Source of the DNA: Pseudo-nitzschia pungens
Taxonomy: Eukaryota > Bacillariophyta > Bacillariophyceae > Bacillariales > Bacillariaceae
Length of the DNA: 64,000 nt
Assembly (NCBI GenBank): GCA_037355855.1
Contig: CM074763.1
Span: forward strand, 1,364,001-1,428,000
Direction: 5' to 3'
Below are positions 11,172 through 23,010 of the stretch, piece by piece (position 1 is the first letter of the stretch; each line of letters opens with the position of its first letter). Under the pieces are notes generated by a model that ran no database searches, had not been told where the DNA came from, and saw only the letters and a list, made by a program, of their open reading frames with translations. Both the position numbers and the translations under genes were made by a program.

Positions 11172-13708
11172 TCATTGCAATTTCATGGTTTTCTGAAATT
11201 CATTCGAGGTAGGAGTTTTCATCAACTCCCTTAGAGCAATGGTCGCATAGGACGACGAAGGAAGCGTGAATCCCACCACCATGGCAACAAGGGTTGGGTC
11301 GTCCTCCTTCTCCTTGGGCTCGATGGTGATTTCTTCGCCGTTCAATTTCATTAGGTCCGTTTGCAGCAGCGGTTGAAGGGGATGGTAATATTCCTTGACG
11401 GAGTAATCGAAATCGTTTGGGTGGACAATGGCGTTTCGATAGTCTCCGTTGGCACTGATTTCTCTGTCCTGAAGAGCGCTGAACATTTCGATCGTCAATC
11501 CTAGATCAAGGAGCAGCTTTTGGAGCACAGAGCCCAATTCGTTCGTGGGAAACACCGTTTTCGACCCCACCACCGGAACCAGAACGTCTTCCATGGTGTA
11601 TTTCTTGCTCTCTACATCGCTTTCCGTCACGATGTGGACTCTGGATTTCGATTCCTTGTCGGAATTCGGGACAAGGTCTCCAACCATGACATCTTCCCTC
11701 GACATTTTTGCCACCCGATGGGATACGGCTCGGTTCCAAATAAGACTCTGAACGGCGTGAATGAACATCATTTTCATGTTTTTAGGGATCCGAGAGAACG
11801 CCTTCTTGTAATCCAAAGGATCCTTGGCCAGGGATTGCATAACCGCGATTTCGGCCGACATGAACCGATTGAGACTGTTGTCACAAAAACGGGGGATGCA
11901 AGAGAACGGGACAACAAAAATCCATGTCAGAGCTCGGCGCACAACAACAACAACAACAACAACAATAACAACAAGCATGGTCAATACGAGCATCCAATGC
12001 TTCCAACATTAGTTCAGCCTTACCGTTTCAATACGCGCTTGGCGGTGCTGCTTTCGTTTTCCTTCGTTTCCCCATATGTGAAGCGATTCTGCCAATCTTT
12101 TCGAGCTTGGGTAATGTCTGGTCGATCTTCGGAGTTTGGTTCCATCAAAATTTCCACCGCTTTTTTGAAATCCCCTTTCAGCACCGCAATCCCAACTAAA
12201 TGAGTGTTGGTGAACTTTCCGAACCGTTGTGTTCCATAGTAATTGATGAATCCTTTCTCTTTCACGGCTTCTGCGGCCTTTTCCAATACTTCCTTTCGTT
12301 TTGATTCGTTGTTCTCCGAATCTTCCAGCAACTTGACATTTCGTAAGATAATATCGAATCGATTCCCCTTCAACGATCCTAACCGAAGCTCCCTGCGCAC
12401 GAATTGGAAGTTTCCGATCTGGATGATGCTGTTACCCTTCTGCTTTGTGTTTCCACCACCACCACCTCTCTGCTGATTTTGATGTTTCATCACGTGCTCG
12501 GGCAGGGTTCGATACAGAGTACAGAATTGGCTAGTGATACCACGCTTGTCTTTCATACCAGCGACGCCTACCCGAACCGTGCTTCCACGTCGCATGACTT
12601 CCTTGGTAGCGCTTGTGGTGTCGCAGTTCTCCTTGTACAGAACGAACTGCAAAAAGTCGGGACGGTCCGACGGCCAATCGATTCTAGCTTTTTTCTTCAT
12701 GGCACGGTCACTCATTTTCCGCTTTTTGTGGGTCCCGAAAGCCTTGTAGTTGGGCATTTCTTTTTCGAACCGTGCGTGCCAAATCCGGATTTTCCCGTCC
12801 AGAGTGTCGGCACGGGCGCATTTGAGAGAATTCCGTACCCACTCGTGCACCCCTTTTCGTTTTTCTTTTTCCAAATCGGGCAGTGTCACGAACTTTTCCA
12901 ATGAATCGGTTGCTTTCTTGTCGTCGCTCTGCTCTGTCTTGGTGGTATCCTCACTCTTCTCTTTCTCACTGTTGCTCACACTGGCTTTCTCGTGCGCCTG
13001 CAGCAGAAGAATAACCTTCTTAGCAACGCCTGCATCGCTGATCATTTCTGCTAGTTGAGATTCTAATTCTTCAAAACATAACGATTTCGTTTCATCCGTG
13101 CCCGTGGATTCCTTCACAGCCGACTGACTCGCTGCATCTTTATCCTTCTCCGCCACATTTTCTACAATCTTCGATGATTCGACTTTGGGCACCTCCAACG
13201 AAGTCAGTTGTGCCACGTTTCCATCCAAATCGATTTCGTGAACCAAAAAGTCCGAATATCTCGCCTTCACCACGGCCGTAAACCCCGAGAAAGACGTTGT
13301 TGAAAGGTATTCCGAAATTCCCAGACTTTTTTCTTTTTCATCGTACGTTCCAAGGCTCTCCCCGCCTTTCGCGTCCTCCTTCTCGTCGTTTGTAGGAGTG
13401 CCGGCAGTGGGGGCACCGTTATCTTTGTTCTCTTCGCCGCTTGGCAAGGTAGATGCCTTTGCATCCTTCATCTCACAATCCACCATTTTGACTCGCAAAC
13501 AAGAAAACGAAGGGGATCGATTGATAACTCGGGTTCCTCTTCCCAAGTATCCGTGAAGTGGGTAGGTATGATGGTATGGACTCCCGCTCCTTGTGTTGGA
13601 ACTGGGCACAATGGATATCGATGACGCCACTAATTGCAATAGAACAACAGTAAGTAAGATATGAGAGACGAAGAATGGTGGGCTATCGACCACGAATCTC
13701 GTCCTCAT
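11172..13708 (-). CDS. PUS7: tRNA/mRNA pseudouridine synthase PUS7 (TruD family)
   Basis: TruD-type pseudouridine synthase (U13 of tRNA; also mRNA in yeast and human). Exon 1 is 12024-13708 and exon 2 is 11172-11874. The intron 11875-12023 (CG|GTAAGG to GACAACAG) carries a GTT/CAA microsatellite and recreates an Arg codon (KRVLKR-LNRF). Motifs: TAVVKARYSDFLVHEID near the domain start, the catalytic-Asp segment VAGMKDKRGITSQF, NFQFVRRELRLGSLKGNRF, the family signature FINYYGTQRFGKF, and in exon 2 MKMMFIHAVQSLIWNRAVSH and GDLV. The reading frame is uninterrupted across 795 residues. The first about 40 residues hold a strong hydrophobic segment (HILLTVVLLQLVASSISIV) like a signal peptide. Either the product enters the secretory/plastid route or translation starts at an internal Met (MVDCEMKDAK), giving a nuclear form. 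This choice cannot be settled here. Confidence 0.93.
11941..11974. repeat. (ACA)n microsatellite
   Basis: About eleven near-perfect ACA units inside the PUS7 intron. Confidence 0.9.
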
Positions 13709-14524
13709 GCTCTCCTGAATTCAATCGAAGCATATTATGGTTTCCTAGTTTAACTACAGTACTGATTTCCACACTTTCGAACTTTCCCGCTGATTTCGTT
13801 TGATGATGTTTGATGCGGGAAATTGGATTTTGTTTGTAAGAGATGGTGCGTACACGTACCGGTAGGAGCTTTTTCAGCCCGTCGAAATCGGTGGTCGGTG
13901 GTATGCAAGACAAGTACAAATTTAGTTTCTTTAAGATTATCGGTGGTCAACAAGTCGATCTTTTTTTGTCAATTGTTGTGAGATGATGTTATGACCATGT
14001 CGGCCATTCCTTGATGGTGAGTTCCTTTCTGGTGCGTGAAGTCTACGGCTCAAACTTGGCAGGAATAGTTGTCGGAAAGCAACATCTCAGTTCATGCCGA
14101 ATCGGTCCTACTGCACGCATCGAATGGTTTTTCAAGTGAGAGGCGATCGATGACAAAAGGATTTCCATCTCAGTACAGATATACGTCGGTGATGGGAATA
14201 GCATTATGGTAGCCCCACAAGAAAGGAAGACTTTATTCCTGACACGATATGCAGTACTGAATGGAATGCATGACTTGCATGAGAGTGGAAGTGAAAGTGA
14301 TGAAAGGACTCATGATTTTGGTAGGTTTGTTTGGATGCAAGAATGAAGATTGTGTCAAACTTCAACCGAGGTTGGGCTGTGACCCACAAATTTCCATCTG
14401 GAGCATAGGACGATTTCTGCGATGGCGTAATGCTCTTCGAACAAGCATCATAATTTCTCCATGACTATAGTTTGCGATCCATTCTGTCAAGGACGTTTCA
14501 ATTTTCTGTTTCATTCGTTTCATT
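13709..14524. other. Intergenic, no gene seen
   Basis: Upstream of PUS7 and downstream of the Tim44-like gene, 816 bp. It contains ACGTACCGGTAGG at about 13852-13864 and nothing codon-like on either strand. Confidence 0.5.
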
Positions 14525-15788
14525 CTAGACCAACAAATTTCCACCCAACAAATCGTCAATGTCAGTGATGATCCAATTTTCTTGATCGTTTTCAAACGCG
14601 CCAGTGATTGGATCTCTCTTTGTAATTACTGTTCGTTCCATTCGGACGAGGTGGGGAGTTCTTTTGCTTGCCCGTGTGTCGAAAGCGGAAGGATCATCCT
14701 CTCCTTTCTGCCCCTGTAAAACCTCGCCTGTTGCTAGGTCTTTGACGTAAAATAATTCATCGCACCAAACCAAACATTGGGCAATGATGGTGCTCTCCAT
14801 GTATCCTCTGATTTCCAAGTGTTCCTGTCGAAGTTGGCTCAGATAGGTTGCTCGAGCACGCGACGGCGAGTTCAACATCTCGCGATACAATTTTAGCAGT
14901 GCGGGATCGCTTATTGAATTTCTTCTCGACAAATACGGAATTGCATAGAGGGTTATGAATTTTGCATCGTAGGGAGTCATTCTGAGACGCAGTTCAAGAC
15001 GTTGTTTGGTTCCCAGCATTTCGTTCGGAACACCGTCGTCCGTTTTCCCCGCAACTTTGTCAACCGAAGATTGATACAGTTCGATAACTTTTTCGTGAAA
15101 CATTTGTCGAAGGCGAATCGCATTGGTTTCCTCACCGCCGTTGTTCTTCTTCTTCTTCTTGCTGCTGCTGTCGCCATTATTATTTTCATCCTCAGTTCAC
15201 AAGAGTGATGCGATATGACCCATTTTCATCGCTCCGACAGATCTCTATAGTCTCGCGAAAATCTATTCTGCATGTCCCGTCATTTTCTTCAGTAATTATT
15301 CGATGAGCAGGTATTGGTTCCCCCCCACCATTCGTAGGGAGATTCGATAACAGACCAGCGACGCCCTTCGTGAAGCACCAGGATATATCCGACGTCAATT
15401 CGTCTTGGAAAAGAGAGATCCAGAAAAGCTCGTACCAGGGAACGTTCAGAAACATGTAGGCTGTGACGATGGCATTCAGAGATGAGTTCCCGTATACTTT
15501 TTGACTTTTGCTTGTGAGCAACAGTCCAATATTCTTTTGTTCGGGTGTCCCAGGAATGAGACGAGGGAGTGGCGATGATTCGGATCTCCAGGGAAACAAT
15601 TCAGGTGCAGAAATTTGCCCATTATTCGCGCTATTGTTTTGCATGGAGGTTTCGGCATCGTCTCCCTCGGGCGAATGCAGCGATGACGCAGTTCTAGTTG
15701 AAGAGGTGGAAGAACATACTCTTCCTACAGCCACCAACCTGTATCCAATGAATCGGGAAATACCTCTGACTGGAAATTGAGATATCAT
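14525..15788 (-). CDS. Tim44/MRPL45-like mitochondrial protein (probable)
   Basis: The start (ATG at 15788) gives an Arg/Ser-rich, acid-free leader (MISQFPVRGISRFIGYRL...) typical of mitochondrial presequences. The C-terminal half, from LRLRMTPYDAKFITLYAIP through GYMESTIIAQCLVWCDELFY, VKDLATGEVLQG, HLVRMERTV and NWIITDIDDLLGG, follows the pattern of the Tim44-like fold shared by Tim44, MRPL45 and plant relatives: mixed strands, a TGEVLQG turn and a final W-x-hydrophobic-x-DI strand. A lysine/asparagine linker joins the halves. The frame changes once, at about 15195; taking one A from the AA near GTGAACTGAGG restores ITLV-EDENNNGDSSSKK and a continuous product of about 420 residues. Mitochondrial import or ribosome role is inferred from fold resemblance only. 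Confidence 0.6.
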
Positions 15789-16933
15789 CGTCTCTGCATT
15801 CGTATTCCTAATCGAAACATAGATATTCGAACACAGAACTGATGGACTCTACCCGATGGACTTCTGAGCAAATCTAGGAGAATTCACGGTGATTGTTGAA
15901 TGCATCATGCATCCCACAAATCCATCACCATTCGATGTACCGGTACGTACGGCATTGTTGATCATTCGAGTGAGTCAGACAGCCTATTCCACCGATCGAT
16001 CGATGCAACGACCGATCGGATTTAACAGAAGTAAGGTTACGTACGGTATGTAATCTTACCTACGCAAAAATACGTAATGGGGTGCAAGAATGGAGGTAAG
16101 CATGGATTGGATTCTGGATTCATGATCATCATCATAATAATATTAGGACTATTATTATCTCAACTACTTATCTGACACAAACTCGTACAACTTTGTTTTC
16201 AAAGCAGGAAACAGAGGAGATTGTACGAGTATCATCTATTTCTGTCAAGGTTGAACGCGAGAGAATCTTAGACCACGTTTCACTGGTTGTTTTTGTACCT
16301 GCATTGTTGGCATTCCTTCTCCATCATACTAACATCATGTAGATGGGCCTTGTCATTTAGTTGCTTCTTTCTCTATTTTCGTGCAAGCATTCTTTTTGTT
16401 TTCTTCCTTCAGAATTTCTATTTTTTCTTGTTCAAAGCACCGTCATAGCAAAGATAGCCTGAAAGTTGGTTTGTTTTCTCTTGGAAAACGAAGAATCGTC
16501 GTGGACAATGCCGAAGGGCATTTTGACGCAAGGGATATATTGCGGAATTCATTGGCATAGCAGTTGAAGAAGTACTATGCACCAATGAATCATCAAGAAC
16601 ACTCACAACAATCTTCAGGTAGATCGAAGAAGAATGGCAGATTCAACCAAGACAGAACCTGATTCATGATGCATCATGATGCACAAGTAGTAAGGAAATG
16701 GAAGTAAAGCAAGGCACCTCCTGGAAGAGAAAATGAACAGTAATGTCAATATATTTCAGGATGATTTCTTCAGATTCATCAAAAGAATTTATGCTGTATT
16801 TGGAACGAAACTTCAAATTGTTGTTCTGATATGAAAAACTCTAGCACTATGAACATTTCCCAGATACGAAGATTCCTCGTCCGTCATGTGTAATGAGTTA
16901 ACAACCAATCCAATGGCCAGTATTGAATCGTGA
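15789..16933. other. Intergenic, no gene seen
   Basis: About 1.1 kb between two genes, both on the minus strand. It includes ATGTACCGGTACGTACGG at about 15936 and GTAAGGTTACGTACGGTATG at about 16031-16050. No coding evidence. Confidence 0.5.
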
Positions 16934-19900
16934 CTAACTAGTAGAGTGCCGTAAAGAATTTCGCAATGCTTCCAGTTCCCGCTTCTTCTGTCTTGTGGTC
17001 GAAATCTTTTCGGTCTCAATTCCTTTCTCTTCATCGATAGCTGAACCTACGTGCTCACCGTTTGCAACTTTCACCGTATCATGATCCGAATTGTTTGATT
17101 GTTTGTCAATAGCTTTCGCCACTGGAATATCCAGAGGCGAAGGAGATCTTGCCATATCCCTCGAAGACATGGAGTCTGTCATGCTCTCAGAATAACTCGA
17201 TGATGATGCAGAGTCGGATAGATCGGCAAGCAAACCTCCAATTCTCCCTCTTGCTGTCCATTCTCCAATCGAGTACGAAGTGCTACTGCCGCTTTTAGCT
17301 ACGCTTGACTGCGAATTCAAAGCTACTGGCACCCGTGTCGGTACAGGAGACGACGACGATGCAATCGAAGCCTGATTCGATGTAGCTGTTCCACCCTCGG
17401 GGTTTGTTTGAGAAGATTGCGGTGACGTATTCGTTGGTATGGGGGGATCCAACACAGCAGTGTCTCCTCCATCATCTTGGCTAACATCCACATCCACATT
17501 GGCAACTTTATCCGCAATACCAGACTTATTTGTTTCAATTTGATTCGAACAGTCGCTAGAAGGCTCTCCAGCGTTTTGTTCCCTTGAAAGACCTTCATCC
17601 CTGTTTTCAGTTTCTCTTTCAGTAAAACGTACGTCACTCGTACCACTCGATTCACCGGCAGATACTAAGGAGACTGGTTCTACTCCCGAGGAACCAATCG
17701 TAACTTCTTTCGGAGAGACAGGTTGCGCAGCCAACCGCATCGGTGACCCTTTGCTACCATTTTCAGTCGCATACGAACTTGCTGAAATACTGCGTGTCGT
17801 ATCTGAGCTTGGGGAAGCATTCATAGTGAGAACGTTACGATCGTGGACTTCCTTCGATTTCAAGTCACCACTTCCATCGGTGCTGGGTTGGAGAGCATTC
17901 ATAGTGAGAACGTTACGATCGTGGACTTCCTTCGATTTCAAGTCACCACTTCCATCGGTGCTGGGTTGGAGATCAGAAATGCTTTCTAAGAAAGTACTAT
18001 TCAACTTAAATGCCTCTGCCAGCATTGTTGCTTCAGACTTCAAGTTCTTCAAAATCGTCTCTGTCAATAATTTTATCAAGACAGCCCACCTCATCACGAT
18101 TGTCACACCAGTTATTGATCGCTTTTCGTTGCCATTGGATCTCTGTGCTCCATCCTTCGTTACTGGGAGGTTGTCCGTCAACGGATTTATCATCAATATT
18201 ATCAGCGTCACCCCAAACTTCGGGAATCCCCTTGCTTGAACAAAATGAGCCGGTTTCTATTGCGTTTGACTTCGTTTCGCAATCGGTTTCTATTGTATCC
18301 GAGTCGCCTATTAAGTTCCCACCGGTAGATTGAGCTTCGAGTTGTAACTTGCTTGTTTCATTTCGAGCTGTTTCCTTTCCGACGAAATAGTCACTTGGCC
18401 TTTCTGCTAGTGTCTGAGGTACCAGAGGGTGCATTTCCGAATTTTCGAAGCCCTGTGCTATCGTGCAAGGCATTGGGGACAGCCGAGGGAGACTTGTTTG
18501 AGTTCAACGAGCGAGATGATGTAGATTCGAATGACGCGTCCAGCAGTATCAAATTGCGGCGCCTAATTGTATCATCATTTTCGTTCCCAGCTTCGTACAC
18601 CTCTATGCCATTATTTTCGTTCTCAGTTTCTTGCACCTGCGGCTGGCTTTCCTCCATCAACATCTCTAAAAATCCTACCGTTTCAGCAGTCTTGTTTTTT
18701 TCATTCTCGTGCTCTTCATCTTCCGCTGGCATGGCTAAAATATCAAAATCCTCAGAAGGGCCGAGTGAAGAAGACATTCCAAACCACGCGTCGTCTTCCG
18801 CTGCCGAAGTTGGGCCTCGAGAATTATGAAAATCGTTGATTTCTTTCGAAAAAATACCCTTTACCACATCCAGTTTCTCCTTTCCGGTTAGCAATCGGAA
18901 CTTTTCTTGCAATATTCGAATGTCAATTCCTAGCTCTGTGTTTGCTCTCTTGTAGTGTTCGAGCTTAAGTTGAAGATTCAACACGTGTTGCAGACTTTCA
19001 ACCTAAGCGAAGGAAGAATGCAGAAAAATCTATGAGATTCATTTTACCCGAACGTCACTCCAAGATTCCGTCATAAAAATCGTATTCCCTTACCTTTGGG
19101 TGTTTTAAGACCCTTATACCATCTGGTGGCGACTCGCGCGGAGGTTTTGGTTTCATTTCGTATACAAGTGTATTTTTCTTGCTGTTTCTGCCGAATGCTG
19201 GCGCGTTGTCTTTCCGCACGTACCACTCTTTTGGGGCGAAAACAGCCACTGCAGAGCCGATCGAGCTAGATGCAATGATGACCACAAGCAAGATGTATCT
19301 TGCAGTTGGGCGTTCGGACAGTATCGGCAAAATAGGACCGAAGGCAATCCATGCTTCAAATACGGGCAAAAATTGTAACTGAAGCCATTGCAAATGGTGG
19401 TATTCGAAAACCAATAAACGACACCTCACCGTCTGAAGCATGGCGATGAAGCATGCAGCCAAATTCAGAACGAATAGTCCGACTCCAAACCAGTGATAGT
19501 TTAAATTGTCAGATCGACAACTTCCGTAAGTTTGAATTGTTCTGATATGGGTGGGGTATGGTGGTGCATCAGTCCATTTCTCTCTTCTCTGCCATTTCAA
19601 AGGATCAAAGAAGGTCCATAAGCCGAGTAGAATTGCATTCAACATGAAAAGCTCGCAAAAAATCAGGAATGACTCAATTGGCCGGATCGTTATTCTCTCG
19701 TATTTTCCAGGAAATTTAAATATTCTGAAACACCATCTTATACTCGAATAGATAGAAGAAAAGAAAAGAGTGAATCCAAAGACATAAATCCACGGCATAA
19801 CTACACATGAAATGTCGAGTGCCTCCTTGCTCAAGATCGAGTCGTCAAATCCCAACGGAATGAGTGTTGCTCCCATGAAAAAGATCCCCACAGCGCTCTG

Positions 19901-21764
19901 AATGATCAAAAATGGCTGAAAAGCTCGCATGGCTCTTTGGTTTCGGTTCCAAATAGTCCACAATATTATTCCGATAGACAATTGAACAAATAAATATTGA
20001 AATGCACCATCCTGCATCCCTGTACTGTGTTTCGATGAAATTCATATATTCACCTTCTATGACAGACTTCGAGTATCCCAGTGACGATTGATAGCTCCTT
20101 AGAACATCGGATTTAGTCCAATGAAGACAAAGCTTCTCGTATCCTCATATCAATGGCGTTGGTTGTGTCGGAACGCCTTGTCGCATCTGCCCCAGCATCT
20201 GTCGGGTCCGCGCTCACACTTTCGATTCCTTTCTCGGCAAACAGATAGCGGTATACTTCTTCGTCGAGAATATCTCGAATTTCTGATCCGGGTTGGATTC
20301 GGATCTCGCTCACCGTATTTTGCGAGTTTACCTCTCTGACTGTTTCGGTATATTGCGATGCCGCAGCTACTTCAACGCCCGCAGTCGTTCCAACCCGATA
20401 CTTTCAAGTGAGAATATCGAAAGGGGCTCATGAACCGAGATCTTTGGTTGGGTAGCACATCCGGAAAGGATTGCGATGGGTTCGAAACGTAAGAAAAAAA
20501 ATCTGCCATGGCGTGTTGGTTCGCAGACGGAGCGCTGTCGGAGACGCCACCCATCCATCCCCCAAAGGCGGAATACAAAGGCCGATTCACGATTCCAATG
20601 TCGTCGTAGTAAATTCCGTGCGGGCACAATGTCGGGGTGCAAGTTTCCAAACGCCCTGTTTTTCGATCGAGAACCCGACTAGACCCGGGCGTCCGAGCGA
20701 TTCCGATATTGCTTCGATTGTATTCGGCATTCGTCATGGCAGTCGTGAATTTGTTGGCCCAGTCGTATGTCATGGCGCAGTTGCCTTCATGGAGCAACAG
20801 GTTGTCCTCCATGGCGGTTGCGTTGTTGGCAACGCGATCACATTCTGTCAACTCGTTTGGGTCTCCAAAGCTCTCTTGTTCTTCCAAGATTCGAAGGGTT
20901 TCCTCCATGGCTTCATCCTAATATTGGATCCTAAATTATCCGGATTCAACAAAAAGCCCGACTTGGTCCCCTCGGTCTGTGTCATCGTGGACAAAACCAG
21001 CGACGCCCAATACGCATTGATCTTTGCGTTGCCACCATTGCATCGCTGCAGTTTTCTGCTGACGCAACTCCCCACGAGCGGGGTATTGTTGGGTCCCCAT
21101 GGCTTGCCGTGGAAAAAGGCCGCTACGGCCCTGTAACCATCCCAGGTTCTGGGCACTTTGATGCCGTGTTTGGCGAACAAGTCCTTTCGATAAAAGAGAG
21201 TCAAGACGTCCCCGTCCAGAGGTGCATACAGCGTCGTTCGATCCGCATCATCCGGCTCTTTCCAGACGGATGTCATTGGTGACGACGCCGTGGTGCTTGC
21301 GTCGTACTTGCTGGGCCTGCGATCGATAAAAAGGTTGTATGTCCGCCCATTGGATCTCCATTGGATTTTTCCGGAAACGATTGTTGGCATTTTGCTCCCG
21401 CAGAAGAAATTCGTTCCAATCCCAGAGTTTGTCGGAATCCTTCAGAGCACCTACCATGTGGCCGGGGAAAACGACACCGTCCCAGCGTCCCTCTATATCG
21501 TCGATGTATTCGAGCAGGGCTTTGCCCTCGGTGAGTTCACCGTTCTCGGCGTGGTGCTCACCCGAATCCGATCGGGTTCCTTGCGCGCGAGATGCGTCCT
21601 GGAGAGTGATGAAAATGTGATTGTGGAGGAGTTGGTAATTGGCAGCGTGGTACTCGAGATACTCCCCGAATTCTTCGCCCTCGTAGAGAACGACGAGGTT
21701 TCGAACGCAACACATCGCAGTCGCAATTCGATCCTTCGAAAGGAGTTGCCGCGTCCTCCGTCAT
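16934..21764 (-). CDS. Class C (GABA-B-like) seven-helix receptor with bacterial SBP-type ectodomain
   Basis: Order along the protein: a solute-binding-protein-like domain (about 20100-21720), with LFYRKDLFAKHGIKVPRTWD (the SBP_bac hinge signature), TMTQTEGTKSGFLLNP, GNCAMTYDWANKF and MSPFRYSHLKVSGW. Next come seven membrane helices (19130-20030): PWIYVFGFTLFFSSIYSSI is TM3, GSCRSDNLNYHWFG is extracellular loop 2 with its Cys, and RYILLVVIIASSSIGSAVAV is TM7. The tail runs to VLKHPK; intron 19003-19093 (GTAAGG...CGCTTAG) then joins to VESLQHVLNLQLKLEHYKRA, a coiled coil placed as in GABA-B receptors, and a long acidic Ser-rich tail containing a perfect 26-residue duplication. The frame is broken about eight times (near 18050, 18430, 20015, 20120, 20395, 20930, 21305 and 21710); at 20395 a GGG to GG change restores it. 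No signal peptide is visible, so the 5' end is uncertain; ATG 21764 is provisional. Ligand unknown. Confidence 0.82.
17816..17971. repeat. Perfect 78-bp tandem duplication in coding sequence
   Basis: Two identical 78-bp units (17816-17893 and 17894-17971) encode two copies of LQPSTDGSGDLKSKEV followed by HDRNVLTMNA in the receptor tail. Unit length is a multiple of three, so frame is kept. The absence of any mismatch implies a very recent duplication, or a duplicated join in the assembly. Confidence 0.95.
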
Positions 21765-23010
21765 TTTTGGTCGGGAATGATTCTTCTTCGGTTTCGTATC
21801 AGTTTCGGATCGTATTGTTTCCCATACGAATTGAATCCGATCTCAATGACAGCAAATGAAAATGAGACTGCCGACTACGTCGTACTTTTTAGATGTGGGA
21901 TCCCGAACAAGCCTCGGCGGTATTGTTGCTCTCTATCAGTAATCCTTGCACCCCGGCCCGGAAACTGATCCATTCATTCGACAGGCAAATATCCCAGGAT
22001 TGAATTGGTGTTGTCGGCAGTGACAAACGCACCGAGGAGCCAAAAAGCACACCAAATGCTGTTTCAACAACTTCCCTGATGGAATGTGCTAAAAGAGGGA
22101 CTCCTCTATTTTGTTGATTGACCAGGTTTTCTATCAATCAAGTACGGTAGGTAATCTTACTCGGGAATAGGGGCGCCGTATCATACGCGCTTTCTCGGCG
22201 ATGCAGGTGTGAGATGATGCCCCGCACTGTCGACTTTTCATCACGACTTAAGACTTTTAATGTATGCTAATCTGTTTCGCACGACGCTCGACGCTCGACA
22301 ATTTTTTTCTTGTTTTCGGGGGCTTTGACAGCCTTCTTGGGATGGACATGCGGAAAACTACTAGCGGATCACTTTTCACCGCGTTTTACAATGACATTCT
22401 TTGGATTTTTTCTTTTTACCCCGAACTATTATTTTTTTTATCCATTGAAAATTGGCGCCCCGTACTTATTACGAAGTACTCTTACTTGTTCGGGTATTTG
22501 TATTATTTTTTCTTACTGCTTAGCAGCAGAACCCAATAAGTCGACAGAAAAGATGTGAAAAAAAATGCGCAAAAACGGCATCGGTAAGATTAATTATTAA
22601 CCTTATGAGTCAATTACGTAGTACTCTCAAAATCACGGTACTAATTCATAATCTAAGTACCGGTAGGTTACCGGTACGACATGGGTAAGTTACCTACCGG
22701 TACCGGTAAGGTTATCCAATACTTTGAACTTTGGTAGAAAAATTCGAAAACAGAAGTAAGTTACTGCGTACGAGTAACAGTCCTTTTTTGCCGAAGTACG
22801 AAAACATCGAACAAGAATCAACAAGAGGGTTTTCGTTACCAACCCACCGGATAGTTCTCAGACTTTGATTGAGTTTGCACGCTGTCGGCGCTCTACCCAT
22901 GCTGAACAGAAAGCCTATTCATTTCTTTCGGAACGAATTGAAGAATGAAACATTGATTGAACTACTTCACCGGTTGAATCAATCAAAACTGGATGTGAAT
23001 CGCTATCAGA
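21765..23010. other. Head-to-head spacer of the two receptors
   Basis: About 1.25 kb that must hold both receptor promoters and perhaps the missing first exon of the left one. It is A+T rich at 22300-22560 and packed with GTAAG/TACCGGTA words (22150, 22585, 22660-22710). No other gene is seen. Confidence 0.5.

Noticed and set aside
16934..21764. The left receptor as a pseudogene
   Set aside because: It has many frame breaks but no in-frame stops within conserved blocks, and the same kind of one-base insertion occurs in indispensable genes such as RPN9 and dihydroorotase.
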